A DNA stretch of 64,000 bases from Solirubrobacterales bacterium 67-14. Lineage in GTDB: Bacteria; Actinomycetota; Thermoleophilia; Solirubrobacterales; 70-9. The position numbers and the translations under genes were made by a program. The notes beneath the pieces are model-generated. The model worked only from the letters and a program-made list of their open reading frames with translations. It was not told the origin of the DNA and did not search any database. Positions 15,929 to 24,397 of this stretch are shown piece by piece. The stretch spans positions 359,466 to 423,465 of the forward strand of contig MKST01000011.1 in the NCBI GenBank assembly GCA_001897355.1, written 5' to 3'. Within the stretch, counting starts at the first letter, position 1. Every line of letters begins with the position of its first letter.

Positions 15929-17082
15929 CGCGACCCGCTGCCTGGCCGAGGCTCCTTGGCGGCCCCTTCGTCGCGGCCCACCCGGGGCACCCGGGGCGAG
16001 ATGCCGCAGGTCACCTCGTAGTTGATCGTGCCCAGCGGCACCGCGACCTGCTCGGCGAGGATCGTCTCCCCGCCCTGGCTGCCGATCAGCGTCACCTCGT
16101 CCCCGACCCGGACTTTCGAGCCCGGCCCGAGGTCGGCGGTGATGTTGTCCATCGAGACGGTGCCGGAGATCGGGTGGCGCCGCCCGCCGATCAGCACCTC
16201 GCCCTTGTTCGACAGCCCCCGCCGGACGCCGTCGCCGTAGCCGATCGGGATTGCCGCGACCCGGGTCGCATGCTCGGCCTGCCAGGTACGGCCGTAGCCG
16301 GCGCTCATGCCCGGCGCGAAGTCCTTGACCGAGGCGACCCAGGAGTGGAGGGAAAGCACCGGGCGCAGGTTGTGGTCGGCGGGATCCTCGCCGAAGGGGT
16401 CCATGCCGTAGATCGCGACCCCGGGCCGGACCATGTCGAAGTGGCTGGCCGGGTCGGCGATCAGGCCGGCGCTGTTGGCGGCGTGGAGCTTTACTTCGGG
16501 GAACTCGCGGCGGGCCCGCTCGCCCAGTTCGGCCAGGCGGTCCCGCTGCAGGTCGCGGAAGGTCGTGTCTTCCTCGTCCGCCGTGGCGAAGTGGGTCCAG
16601 ATCGCGGCTAGCCTCAGGTTGGGGTGGGCCGCGGCGGTCCGGGCCAGCTCCAGCACCAGTTCGGGGTCGGTCGTGCCGAGCCGGCCCATGCCGGTGTCGT
16701 ACTTCACGTGGACCCCGACCACCAGCCCCGCGGCGGCGGCCTGGTCGGCCAGGGTGGCGATGAAGCCCGGCTCCCAGGCGGCGACGTCGGCCCGGGCCGA
16801 GATCGCCATCTCGATTTCAGCCGGGGCCAGTGCGCCGAGCACCAGCAGCGGAACGTCCGGGACCACGCTGCGGGCCAGAACCGCTTCCGATGCGGTCGCG
16901 AAGGCGATCCGGTCGGCTCCCGCCTCGGCCACCGCACTGACGCAGTGGAGCGCCCCGTGGCCGTAGGCATCGGCTTTCAGCACCGGACAGAGCTCGACCC
17001 CTCCGGCCAGGCGTGACTTCAGCTCACGGCAGTTGTGCCGCAGCGCGCCAAGGTCGATCCGGGCCTCTGCCCGCTCGTACAT
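15925..17082 (-). CDS. alr: Alanine racemase
   Basis: A 385-residue fold-type III PLP enzyme that makes D-alanine for peptidoglycan. The Schiff-base lysine is in CPVLKADAYGHG (about residue 37), followed by the AAIWTHFATADE strand, HAANSAGL, VRPGVAIYGMDP and the catalytic-tyrosine region MSAGYGRTW. The C-terminal beta domain ends GTINYEVTCGISPRVPRV, normal for the family. The start overlaps the stop of the CBS-domain gene by one base (TGATG). A short basic tail of about 20 residues follows the conserved end. It fits with the neighbouring acpS and nnr genes, an arrangement common in Gram-positive bacteria. Confidence 0.95.
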   Translation of the reverse strand: MYERAEARIDLGALRHNCRELKSRLAGGVELCPVLKADAYGHGALHCVSAVAEAGADRIAFATASEAVLARSVVPDVPLLVLGALAPAEIEMAISARADVAAWEPGFIATLADQAAAAGLVVGVHVKYDTGMGRLGTTDPELVLELARTAAAHPNLRLAAIWTHFATADEEDTTFRDLQRDRLAELGERARREFPEVKLHAANSAGLIADPASHFDMVRPGVAIYGMDPFGEDPADHNLRPVLSLHSWVASVKDFAPGMSAGYGRTWQAEHATRVAAIPIGYGDGVRRGLSNKGEVLIGGRRHPISGTVSMDNITADLGPGSKVRVGDEVTLIGSQGGETILAEQVAVPLGTINYEVTCGISPRVPRVGRDEGAAKEPRPGSGSR

Positions 17083-17552
17083 CAGGCCCCGGTGAGGGCG
17101 GCCAGGACATCGACCCGGGTGACCACGCCGACCAGTCGGCCCTCGTCATCGACTACCGGCAGGCGGTTGTGCTTCTTCTCGGAGATCAGGCGGCCGGCAT
17201 GTTCGGCCGGCTCGTCCGGGGTGACCGTGATCGGGTCCGCGGTCATCATGTCGGCGGCGGTGGCGGCGAAGGCCTTCTTGGCCCGTTCCTCCCAGTGCTT
17301 GGTCGACTCGAGAAAGACGATGCCGCCCATGATGTTCACGTAGTGCGGCAGGTGGAAATCCGAGTCCTCGTTCGAGATCACGAGGTCCGAATCGGTGATG
17401 ATCCCGACCACTTTCTTCGTCTCGTCGACGACCGGGACGCCCGGCAGGTCATTCGTCTGCAGGAGATCGATCACGTCCTGGATCGAAGCGTCCGGAGAGG
17501 TGGAAACGGGCTCGCGGTCCATGATTTCGGCAACGGTCGGCATCGGCGGCAA
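17082..17552 (-). CDS. Two-CBS-domain protein
   Basis: A 156-residue protein made of a CBS pair and little else. Each half has the V-x-x-IM start, the LPGVPVVDETKKVVGIITDSDLV or HNRLPVVDDEGRLVGVVTRVDVL core, and a linker between them with SDFHLPHYVNIMGGIVFL. Such stand-alone pairs usually bind adenine nucleotides or c-di-AMP and regulate an enzyme or transporter. The target is unknown. A start at the second Met (MPTVAEI, 17543) is also possible. It sits between nnr and alr in the operon with only seven bases to nnr. Confidence 0.88.
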   Translation of the reverse strand: MPPMPTVAEIMDREPVSTSPDASIQDVIDLLQTNDLPGVPVVDETKKVVGIITDSDLVISNEDSDFHLPHYVNIMGGIVFLESTKHWEERAKKAFAATAADMMTADPITVTPDEPAEHAGRLISEKKHNRLPVVDDEGRLVGVVTRVDVLAALTGA

Positions 17553-17559
17553 GCTTATT

Positions 17560-19104
17560 TCATCCGGCCGGAGGAATCATCGCCCGCGGGATGGAACCGA
17601 TCACGTCGGAGGCGATCACCCCATCCCGGTTGCCCACCTCGATCGCCGCGATCTCCCCCGCCGCCGCGTGGGCGAAGACGGCCGCCGAGGCCGCTTCGAA
17701 AGCGTCCAGACCGCGGGCGAGGAAGCCGCCGAGGATCCCGGCCAGCACGTCACCGGTGCCGGCCGTGGCGAGCGCCGGAGAGGGCAGTGTGTTGACCGCG
17801 ACTCGCTCGCCGTCGGTGACGATCGTGTCGTCACCTTTGAGCACTACCACGGCCTTCGAGCGCTCGGCCAGTTCCCGGGCCGATGCGAGCCGGCGGGCGG
17901 TGACCTCGGCGGACCCACGGCCCAGCAGCCGGCCGGCCTCGCCGGGGTGAGGGGTGAGCACGGTCGCAGCCTGCCGTGCGGCGAGTGCGGTGAGATCGGT
18001 GCCGAAGGTCGAGAGCCCGTCGGCGTCGAGCACGAGCGGAGCCTCACAGGCAGCTGCGACGTCCTTGGTGAATGCCGCGGTCGATTCATCCCGCCCGATC
18101 CCAGAACCCAGCACCACGGCGGCTGCCCCGTCGAGGTGCCGGATCACCGCCTCGGCCTGTTCCCCCTCCAGGCGGTCGGCGTCCGGGCCAAAGCCCTTGG
18201 TCATGACTTCGGTCAGCTTCGCTTCGAAGATGTCCTCCAGGCCGCCCGGGACTGCCGCAGTCGCGTAGCCGGCCCCGGCCCGGACCGAGGCCTCCGCCGC
18301 CAGGCAGACGGCGCCGGTCAGGCCGCGCGAGCCGCCGACGATCGAAACCCGGCCCGAAGTGAACTTGTTCGAGCTGGCGGCCCGCCGCGGCAACAGACCG
18401 AGCACGCCGGCCCGGATCGCCCCGCCTGCCTCCGGTGGCGGTGCGCCCTCGGGGATCCCGATCGGCACCACCTCGACCGGTCCGCATAGATGCTTGGCCG
18501 GGGCGATCAGGTGGCCCAGCTTGCGCTGATGGAAGGTGACCGTGCGGGTGGCCCGCACCACGGTTTCCGCGGATTCGCCGGTCGAGGAGTTGACCCCGGA
18601 GGGCACGTCACAGGCGATCACCGGCAGGCCCGACTCGTTGATCGCGGCGATCGCCGAAGCGAGCGGTTCGCGCGGTTCGCCTTCGAAGCCGGTGCCGAGC
18701 ATCGCGTCGATCACGACACCTTTCAGAGCCAGCTTGGAAAAGCCGTCGGCGACCACGATCTGGAGGACCGTGTCAGGCAGCCGGTCCAGGTTGGCTTGGG
18801 CGTCGGGGCTGAGGGTCTCCCGAGAGCCGAACAGGATCACCACGGCCTCGAATCCGGATTCGACCAGGTGGCGTGCCGCGACCAGACCGTCGCCACCGTT
18901 GTTGCCCTTACCGCAGACCACCGTCACCGCGCGACTGGCGGCGATCGGCGATCCTTCCCCGGCCACCTCGGCGGCCACTCGGGCCAGTCCCCTCCCCGCC
19001 GCTTCCATCAGTTCCAGCGAGGGCACCCCGGCCCGCTCGATCGCCCAGCGGTCCGCCGCCCCCATCCCGGCGGCGTCATAGACCGGATCGAGCCAATCTT
19101 CCAT
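17560..19104 (-). CDS. nnr: Bifunctional NAD(P)H-hydrate epimerase/dehydratase
   Basis: A 514-residue fusion of the two metabolite-repair activities that restore hydrated NAD(P)H. The N-terminal YjeF_N epimerase domain (about 1-225) has VTVVCGKGNNGGDGLVAARHL and DAMLGTGFEG; the C-terminal ADP-dependent dehydratase domain (about 240-510) has KFTSGRVSIVGGSRGLTGAVCLAA, VLDADGLSTF, TVLTPHPGEAGRLLG and the GTGDVLAGILGGFLARG anion-hole motif. Both halves look intact. The start is directly adjacent to the acpS stop, so the two are co-translated. Confidence 0.95.
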   Translation of the reverse strand: MEDWLDPVYDAAGMGAADRWAIERAGVPSLELMEAAGRGLARVAAEVAGEGSPIAASRAVTVVCGKGNNGGDGLVAARHLVESGFEAVVILFGSRETLSPDAQANLDRLPDTVLQIVVADGFSKLALKGVVIDAMLGTGFEGEPREPLASAIAAINESGLPVIACDVPSGVNSSTGESAETVVRATRTVTFHQRKLGHLIAPAKHLCGPVEVVPIGIPEGAPPPEAGGAIRAGVLGLLPRRAASSNKFTSGRVSIVGGSRGLTGAVCLAAEASVRAGAGYATAAVPGGLEDIFEAKLTEVMTKGFGPDADRLEGEQAEAVIRHLDGAAAVVLGSGIGRDESTAAFTKDVAAACEAPLVLDADGLSTFGTDLTALAARQAATVLTPHPGEAGRLLGRGSAEVTARRLASARELAERSKAVVVLKGDDTIVTDGERVAVNTLPSPALATAGTGDVLAGILGGFLARGLDAFEAASAAVFAHAAAGEIAAIEVGNRDGVIASDVIGSIPRAMIPPAG

Positions 19105-19479
19105 TCAGGCACTTTCCGCGATCGCCACGGCGCCGGCCATCTCCCGAGCGTGGGTCAGGCTCACCTGAACGCTCAGGCCGCGGGAGTCCGCTTGATCGCG
19201 GACCCGTCCGCTGAGCCGGATCTGAGGTGCCGGGTCGCGCTCGTCGCCGGCCACCACCTCGATCTCCCGCAGGCTGGTCCCGGGCCCGAGTCGCAAGGCC
19301 TTGACGACCGCTTCTTTGGCAGCAAAACGGGCCGCCAGGTGGCGGCCCGGGCGGCCCTTCGAGGCCGCGTACTGAAGCTCTCCTTCGGTGAAGAGCCGGT
19401 CGGCGAGGCGGGGATGCCGATCGAGAGCCCGCTCGATGCGGGCCACTTCGATCAGGTCCATCCCCACCCCGTCAGCCAT
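19105..19479 (-). CDS. acpS: Holo-[acyl-carrier-protein] synthase
   Basis: A 124-residue AcpS that transfers the phosphopantetheine arm of CoA to ACP. The Mg-binding motif GMDLIEVARIERAL is at the N-terminus and the second motif RFAAKEAVVKAL at about residue 52-63; the C-terminal VQVSLTHAREMAGAVAIA is the expected strand and loop. Length is normal. It is the first of the acpS-nnr-CBS-alr-cca run on the minus strand and lies 22 bases after the DUF3352 gene. Confidence 0.93.
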   Translation of the reverse strand: MADGVGMDLIEVARIERALDRHPRLADRLFTEGELQYAASKGRPGRHLAARFAAKEAVVKALRLGPGTSLREIEVVAGDERDPAPQIRLSGRVRDQADSRGLSVQVSLTHAREMAGAVAIAESA

Positions 19480-19500
19480 GGTGTCCTTTCCTAACCCCCG

Positions 19501-21117
19501 TTACTCCTGAAGGCCGAGGTTGAACTCGAAGGTCTGGTCACCGTCGCCGGATCCGGCTGCGATGTACTGGAACTTGCGGATCATGTCGGCGACCTGCTTG
19601 CCATCCGGGTCACCGGCCGAAGCGTTGGTGACCAGGCGGGCGATGTTGGCCGGGTCGGCGAACATGTCGAGACCCTCACCCGGGATCGACTCGTCGGCTG
19701 CCTTGTAGGCCTCGGAGTCGGCCAGGGTCTGGCCGCTGCCGGTCAGGGCGGTCCGTGCGGCCCGCATGCCGATTGCGATCACCAGGCGGTCATCCTTGAC
19801 TCCGATCACGACCGGGCGGCCCGGAAGCTCATCGGTCCGGACCTGGAAGCCGGTGATCCCGCCACCGAGCGGCCGGACCGAAGCGTCGTCGGCCAGGGCG
19901 ATCAGTGAGGAGATCCCCTTCAGGGAGCTCTCGATCGGCTCGATGTCCGAGCTGGTCGCGACCAGGGCGCCGCCGATCGTCGGCTCCGAGACGCCATTGA
20001 CGAAGAAGGCGACGGTGTCGAGTGATTCGACGATCCCCTTCACGTCGATCTGGCCGGAGGCCTCGTTGATGAACTTGTCGACGTCACCGGGCTTGAGGAC
20101 GCCGGGGATGCCTTCCTTGTTGAGGGCATCGATGACCTTGCTCGCGTTGGTGCCGACGTCACCGGATCCGGCGGCGAAGATCGAGTTGGCCGGGAAGGTC
20201 TCGATCACCGAGGACGGGTCGCCACTCTCGAGGTCGGAGCTGGCGCTCGAGTAACCCTTGACGGCGATCTCGTTCGGTTCCGGCACCAGGCTGATCACCG
20301 TGCCGCTGCCTTCGAGGTCGATCCCCAGGGCTGAGTAGAGGCCGCCGAGGTCGAATCCCGACTCCTTCAGGGCGTCGAGGTACGGGTCGTTGGCGGTGTA
20401 GACGGTGGCCAGGGCGCCGTCGGCAGCGTGGCCGGAGAGGTCGGAGAAGGTGTCGGTGTCGGCCAGGTTGTCGCCCTTGGAGGCGTCGACCGCGGCCTTG
20501 AACTCGTCTTCGGTCGAACCGACCACCAGGTTGTCGTCGACGATCCCGACGGTCGAGCCGTCATCGGCGGCCACCTTGTACGAGAAACCTTCGTACTCGC
20601 CGTCCTTGGCACCGCCTTCGCTCTCGGACTGCTTGTCGATGAAGGCCTGGGCGGCGTCGGTGTCAGTGGTCTGGACGACCAGGCCGAAGGACTGCTCGTC
20701 GTCGGCGTTCATGGTCCCGTCGTCCGAGACATCGGCGGTGAGCGAGGAAAGGCTGTCGCCTCCGACCGAGTCGGTCAGCGAGGAGGGATCGAACTGGGCG
20801 AATATCCCGGCGCTCTCGCCGAGCCAGGGCTTGACGTCGGCGTCGAAGTCGACATCGCCATCGCTCTCGATCTGAGTCTTGATCAGATCGCCGATGTTGA
20901 CGCCGGCGATCTTGTCGGAGATCGCATCGATGTTCGCGGCGACATCACCCGAGGGCTGAACGGCGCCTTCGACGTAGACGGGGGAGTCGGCCGGAGCGAA
21001 CTTGGCGAGCTCGGAGCTGGAGTCATCCGAGGAGCTCCCGCAGGCGCTCAGCGCAAAGGCCGCGAGACCGACGGCAAGAATTGACGGTATTGAGTATTTC
21101 CTGAATTGACTGGGCAT
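19501..21117 (-). CDS. DUF3352 lipoprotein
   Basis: A 538-residue exported protein. The ATG at 21117 is preferred to a longer frame (to 21177) because it gives a signal peptide (KYSIPSILAVGLAAFALSAC) ending in a lipobox, whereas the extra 20 residues lack signal character. After a Ser-rich linker comes a long acidic beta-rich region typical of DUF3352: FAPADSPVYVEGAVQPSGD at the N-terminus, LVVGSTEDEFKAAVDASKG, ALATVYTANDPYLDAL and a C-terminal GDGDQTFEFNLGLQ. The family is common in actinobacteria and without known function. The left copy of the 54-bp inverted repeat lies 112 bases upstream, so its promoter region borders the inserted cassette. Confidence 0.85.
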   Translation of the reverse strand: MPSQFRKYSIPSILAVGLAAFALSACGSSSDDSSSELAKFAPADSPVYVEGAVQPSGDVAANIDAISDKIAGVNIGDLIKTQIESDGDVDFDADVKPWLGESAGIFAQFDPSSLTDSVGGDSLSSLTADVSDDGTMNADDEQSFGLVVQTTDTDAAQAFIDKQSESEGGAKDGEYEGFSYKVAADDGSTVGIVDDNLVVGSTEDEFKAAVDASKGDNLADTDTFSDLSGHAADGALATVYTANDPYLDALKESGFDLGGLYSALGIDLEGSGTVISLVPEPNEIAVKGYSSASSDLESGDPSSVIETFPANSIFAAGSGDVGTNASKVIDALNKEGIPGVLKPGDVDKFINEASGQIDVKGIVESLDTVAFFVNGVSEPTIGGALVATSSDIEPIESSLKGISSLIALADDASVRPLGGGITGFQVRTDELPGRPVVIGVKDDRLVIAIGMRAARTALTGSGQTLADSEAYKAADESIPGEGLDMFADPANIARLVTNASAGDPDGKQVADMIRKFQYIAAGSGDGDQTFEFNLGLQE

Positions 21118-21228
21118 GGCCAGGATCCTAACGCCCACCCTTGCGAAGATCTTGCGAGCACCAACCCGCCCTCGCACCCATCCCAGACATCAACCAAACC
21201 CCAACCCGATCGCAACCCCCCCAAAATT

Positions 21229-21282
21229 CGCGACCTTGAGTTTTTGGTCATATACGGACCACTAACTCAACCTCACTGATTC
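21229..21282 (+). repeat. 54-bp terminal inverted repeat, left copy
   Basis: Identical over 54 bases to the reverse complement of 22385-22438; homology stops sharply at both edges. It contains an imperfect dyad: arms 21232-21249 and 21257-21274 match at 14 of 18 positions around the loop ATATACG. It begins 27 bases past the stop of the AbiEi-DUF559 gene. Confidence 0.92.
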
Positions 21283-21308
21283 CGAGAACTAGCCAGCCCA
21301 CTCCCCAC

Positions 21309-22268
21309 TCACATGAATCCCAGCTCGAGGGCGATCCGGTCAAGGCTCCCGACCGGATCTGCGTCGTACTCGCCATAGGTAAGCCGCCTCACAGTCTTCC
21401 CCCTTGCCATGAGAAATCGCGACTTCTCGAGATCGATCGCCCGCTGAACGGGATCGCTGTGGTAGGCGCCACCATCCAGTTCGAGCACAAAGTCCTTCTT
21501 CGGCCAGTGTTGGTCGACCTCCCGGCCGTAGACCTTCACGTTGATTTCCGGCAACGGGTACTTACGGTCGATCCAATCGAGCAGAACCCGACCTTCGAAC
21601 ACCGACTTGATCCGGTTCAGACCGGGAACCCACATCGTCAAAAGCGGCCTGAGCTTCTTCGCTCCCGGACGCCCATGAAGCGCCCGGAAGCATTCCATGG
21701 CTTCGCGTTTCTTGATGAATCCGAGCCGGCAGGCCTCAAGAAATGCGAATCGGACTTCCCGCTCAGAAGCATCAGCAGCGAACTCGATCAGCGCATGAAC
21801 CGGGCTCACCGCTTCGAGGCGGTCGACTCTCCTGATAGAGGCCGGATCCAGCTGCCGCCGCACCACGTCGACGCGGCAATTTCTCATCGCCTTCGATTGA
21901 CCGTCGTAGATCGAGGCCTGTCCGTACGGCCTGGCCACCTGGATCACCCCAGGCAGGGTTCCGCTCGGCTTGACCAACCCCCACTTTTCACAGGCACTTC
22001 GCCCGGTCAAGGCCGAACCCGGGCCCGCTGCCACGAGCGCGGCTTTGAAGGCCGCGTTCCTCGATTCGATGTCGCGCCCGTAGGAGTAGACCCCGCGGAG
22101 CACCGGCGTGAGTCGTCCGGACTTCAGCCAGCTTCGGATCTGGGTTGGGCTGAAACCCGACTCGATCAGTTCTGCACGACCCGCGATCGACCACCGGTAC
22201 GCCACGAAGCGAGCCAGTGGCTCCCACCTCGGCGAGGATCTTTCGCTTGTCCGGACGGTCGGCTCCAC
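21309..22268 (-). CDS. AbiEi-like winged-helix / DUF559 (Vsr-like) nuclease-fold protein
   Basis: A 319-residue protein. The N-terminal part (about 25-100) resembles the AbiEi_4 winged-helix domain of type IV antitoxins (GFSPTQIRSWLKSGRLTPVLRGVYSYG, GPGSALTGRSACEKWGL). The C-terminal 100 residues resemble DUF559, a Vsr/PD-(D/E)XK-like nuclease fold: a Glu in KSVFEGRVLLDW, Asp in GREVDQHWP and the E-x-D of FVLELDGGAYHSD, then LEKSRFLMARGKTVRRLTYGE. The catalytic acidic residues appear present. It starts at GTG 22268 with no obvious ribosome binding site. No partner toxin gene is adjacent. Proteins of this architecture are common in actinobacteria; function is unproven, with antiphage or selfish-nuclease roles possible. 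Confidence 0.75.
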   Translation of the reverse strand: MEPTVRTSERSSPRWEPLARFVAYRWSIAGRAELIESGFSPTQIRSWLKSGRLTPVLRGVYSYGRDIESRNAAFKAALVAAGPGSALTGRSACEKWGLVKPSGTLPGVIQVARPYGQASIYDGQSKAMRNCRVDVVRRQLDPASIRRVDRLEAVSPVHALIEFAADASEREVRFAFLEACRLGFIKKREAMECFRALHGRPGAKKLRPLLTMWVPGLNRIKSVFEGRVLLDWIDRKYPLPEINVKVYGREVDQHWPKKDFVLELDGGAYHSDPVQRAIDLEKSRFLMARGKTVRRLTYGEYDADPVGSLDRIALELGFM

Positions 22269-22384
22269 ACCGGGAGCCTGACCTGAAAAAGCTCACATGT
22301 GTTGCGACGGGTGTGACAAGTGTGCAACGCGTCGGGGATGAGCCGCGCGGGAGATGCTCGCTGCCCTCCGCTAGTCCTCTCGCC

Positions 22385-22438
22385 GAATCAGTGAGGTTGA
22401 GTTAGTGGTCCGTATATGACCAAAAACTCAAGGTCGCG
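22385..22438 (-). repeat. 54-bp terminal inverted repeat, right copy
   Basis: Perfect reverse complement of 21229-21282. It lies 116 bases upstream of the AbiEi-DUF559 start and ends 17 bases before the glmS stop codon, so the insertion point would be right after glmS. Confidence 0.92.
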
Positions 22439-22455
22439 GAGTCCGATCGGGTCGG

Positions 22456-24315
22456 TTACTCGACGGTTACGGTTTTGGCGAGGTTTCGGGGTTGGTCTAC
22501 GTTGAGGCCGTTGAGGCGGGCTACGTGGTAGGCGAGAAGTTGGAGGGGGAGGATCGCGAGGAGGGGTTGGAGGACCCAGTCGGTGCGGGGCACCTGGATC
22601 GTCTCCTCAGAGACCTTGCTGACCCGGTCGTCGCCCTCGGTGGCGACCGCGATCACGTCGGCGCCGCGGGCCTTGACCTCTTCCATGTTGGAGAGCACCT
22701 TGTCGAGGATCGGACTGTCGGTCGCCACGCAGACCACCGGGGTCGACTCGTCGAGCAAGGCGATCGGGCCGTGCTTCATCTCGCCGGCCGCGTAGGCGTC
22801 GGTCGGGATGTAGGAGACCTCTTTCAGTTTCAGGGCGCCCTCGAGGCAGACCGGCAGGCCGATGTGACGGCCCAGGTAGAGGAAGAACTTCTGCTGGTAG
22901 TGGCGCTTGGCGATCTCCAGCATGCGCTCGGACTCGGAGTCGATCGTCGCCTCCATTTTCTCCGGGATCGCCCGCAGTTCGTTGATCAGGCCCTTGACCT
23001 CGGAGAAGCCGATCGTGTCGCGCAGCTCGGCCAGCCGCAGGGCGACCAGGTACATCGCGGCGACCTGGGCGACGAAGGTCTTGGTTGCGGCGACCCCGAT
23101 CTCGAGGCCGGCCCGGGTGAACAGGACCGCGTCGGAATCGCGGGTCGCCTGGCTGCCCATGATGTTGGTGATCGCCAGCACCTTGGCGCCGCGGTCACGG
23201 GCCAGGCGCATCGCGGCCAGGGTGTCCGCCGTCTCGCCGGACTGGGTGATGCCGATGACCAGGTCGTTCTCGCCGATCACCGGGTCGCGGTAGCGGTACT
23301 CGGAGGCGATGTCCATCTCGACCGGCACCCGGGCCCAGCGCTCGATCGCGTAGCGGCCGACCAGGCCGGCGTGGTAGCTGGTGCCACAGGCGACGATCAC
23401 GATCCGCGAGGCGTTCTTCAGGACCTCATCGCCGAAGCCGATGTCGGAGAGGTCGACGCTGTCGTCGTCGGTCAGCCGATCGAGGATGGTCTCGGCGATC
23501 GCTTCCGGCTGCTCGTGGATCTCCTTCATCATGAAGGTGTCGTACCCCCCCTTCTCGGCCGTCTCTGCGTCGCCCTGGAACTCCTCGGGATCGCGCTCGA
23601 CCGGCTCGCCGTCGGCCTTCGTCACGGTCACGCCATCGGCGGTCAGGGTGACGATCTCGCCGTCGTCGATGGTCAGGGCGAGGCGGGTCTCGTTGAGGAA
23701 GGCGGGGATCGCCGAAGCGATGAAGTTCTCCCGCTCGCTGACCCCGACGATCAGCGGGGTTTCCTTGCGGGCTCCGACCAGGACGCCCGGCGCGTCGGAA
23801 TGCATGGCGACGATCGAGTAGTGGCCGCGCAGGTCGGCGTAGGCCCGGCGCACCGCCTCGGTCAGGTCGCCTTCGTAGTAGCGCTCGATCAGGTGGGCGA
23901 CCACCTCGGCGTCGGTCTCGGAGGTGAAGGTGACGCCTTCGTCCTGCAGCTTGCCCTTCAGGCGGACGTAGTTCTCGACGATGCCGTTGAGGACGATCTG
24001 GACCTTGCCGGACTCGTCCCCGTGCGGGTGGGCGTTGGCCTCGGTCACCCGGCCGTGGGTGGCCCACCGGGTGTGGGCGATGCCGGTGAAGTGGCCTTCC
24101 TCATCGGGTTCGGTGGTCGCCGAAAGATCGGTTCCCTCCAGCGCGCTCCGCAGCCCGTCGAGGTTCCCGACCGCACGCACCTTCTTGACCCCCTCCTCGG
24201 GGGCGAGGATCGCAACCCCGGCCGAGTCGTACCCCCGGTACTCGAGCTTCTGCAGCCCGGCCACGAGAATCTCCTCGGCGGGACGGTTGCCGACGTATCC
24301 GATGATTCCGCACAT
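22456..24315 (-). CDS. glmS: Glutamine-fructose-6-phosphate aminotransferase (isomerizing)
   Basis: A 619-residue GlmS that makes glucosamine-6-phosphate for peptidoglycan. The N-terminal glutaminase has the nucleophile Cys2 in MCGIIGYVG, HTRWATHGRVTEANAHPH and a NGIVENYV loop. Two SIS domains follow with IVACGTSYHAGLVG, DLVIGITQSGETADTLAAM, RAGLEIGVAATKTFVAQVA and the C-terminal YHVARLNGLNVDQPRNLAKTVTVE tail, which is intact. It follows glmM on the same strand with an 82-base gap. Its stop codon lies beside the right end of the inverted-repeat cassette. Confidence 0.96.
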   Translation of the reverse strand: MCGIIGYVGNRPAEEILVAGLQKLEYRGYDSAGVAILAPEEGVKKVRAVGNLDGLRSALEGTDLSATTEPDEEGHFTGIAHTRWATHGRVTEANAHPHGDESGKVQIVLNGIVENYVRLKGKLQDEGVTFTSETDAEVVAHLIERYYEGDLTEAVRRAYADLRGHYSIVAMHSDAPGVLVGARKETPLIVGVSERENFIASAIPAFLNETRLALTIDDGEIVTLTADGVTVTKADGEPVERDPEEFQGDAETAEKGGYDTFMMKEIHEQPEAIAETILDRLTDDDSVDLSDIGFGDEVLKNASRIVIVACGTSYHAGLVGRYAIERWARVPVEMDIASEYRYRDPVIGENDLVIGITQSGETADTLAAMRLARDRGAKVLAITNIMGSQATRDSDAVLFTRAGLEIGVAATKTFVAQVAAMYLVALRLAELRDTIGFSEVKGLINELRAIPEKMEATIDSESERMLEIAKRHYQQKFFLYLGRHIGLPVCLEGALKLKEVSYIPTDAYAAGEMKHGPIALLDESTPVVCVATDSPILDKVLSNMEEVKARGADVIAVATEGDDRVSKVSEETIQVPRTDWVLQPLLAILPLQLLAYHVARLNGLNVDQPRNLAKTVTVE

Positions 24316-24397
24316 GAGCGCTAAAGCCTAGCCGGGTAGTCCCCCGGCCGGAGAGACAGTGGTCACGCAGGGACCGATCGACCGGTCGGGCAGGAGC

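Larger units (their letters stand above)
21229..22438. mobile_element. 1.2-kb cassette bounded by a perfect 54-bp inverted repeat
   Basis: The two 54-bp ends (21229-21282 and 22385-22438) are exact reverse complements. Between them lies one gene, the AbiEi-DUF559 protein, and short flanks. The cassette sits between glmS and the DUF3352/acpS genes, inside a housekeeping run (rplM-rpsI-glmM-glmS ... acpS-nnr-alr), and its sequence looks less GC-rich than its surroundings. No transposase and no clear target-site duplication are visible. The mobile nature is inferred from the ends and context. Confidence 0.55.

Noticed and set aside
21221-22446. Target-site duplication around the 54-bp inverted repeats
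   Set aside because: Bases just outside the two ends (CCAAAATT and GAGTCCGA) do not match directly.
22492-24324. 600-codon plus-strand frame opposite glmS
   Set aside because: Antisense shadow of glmS with biased composition and no recognisable domain.
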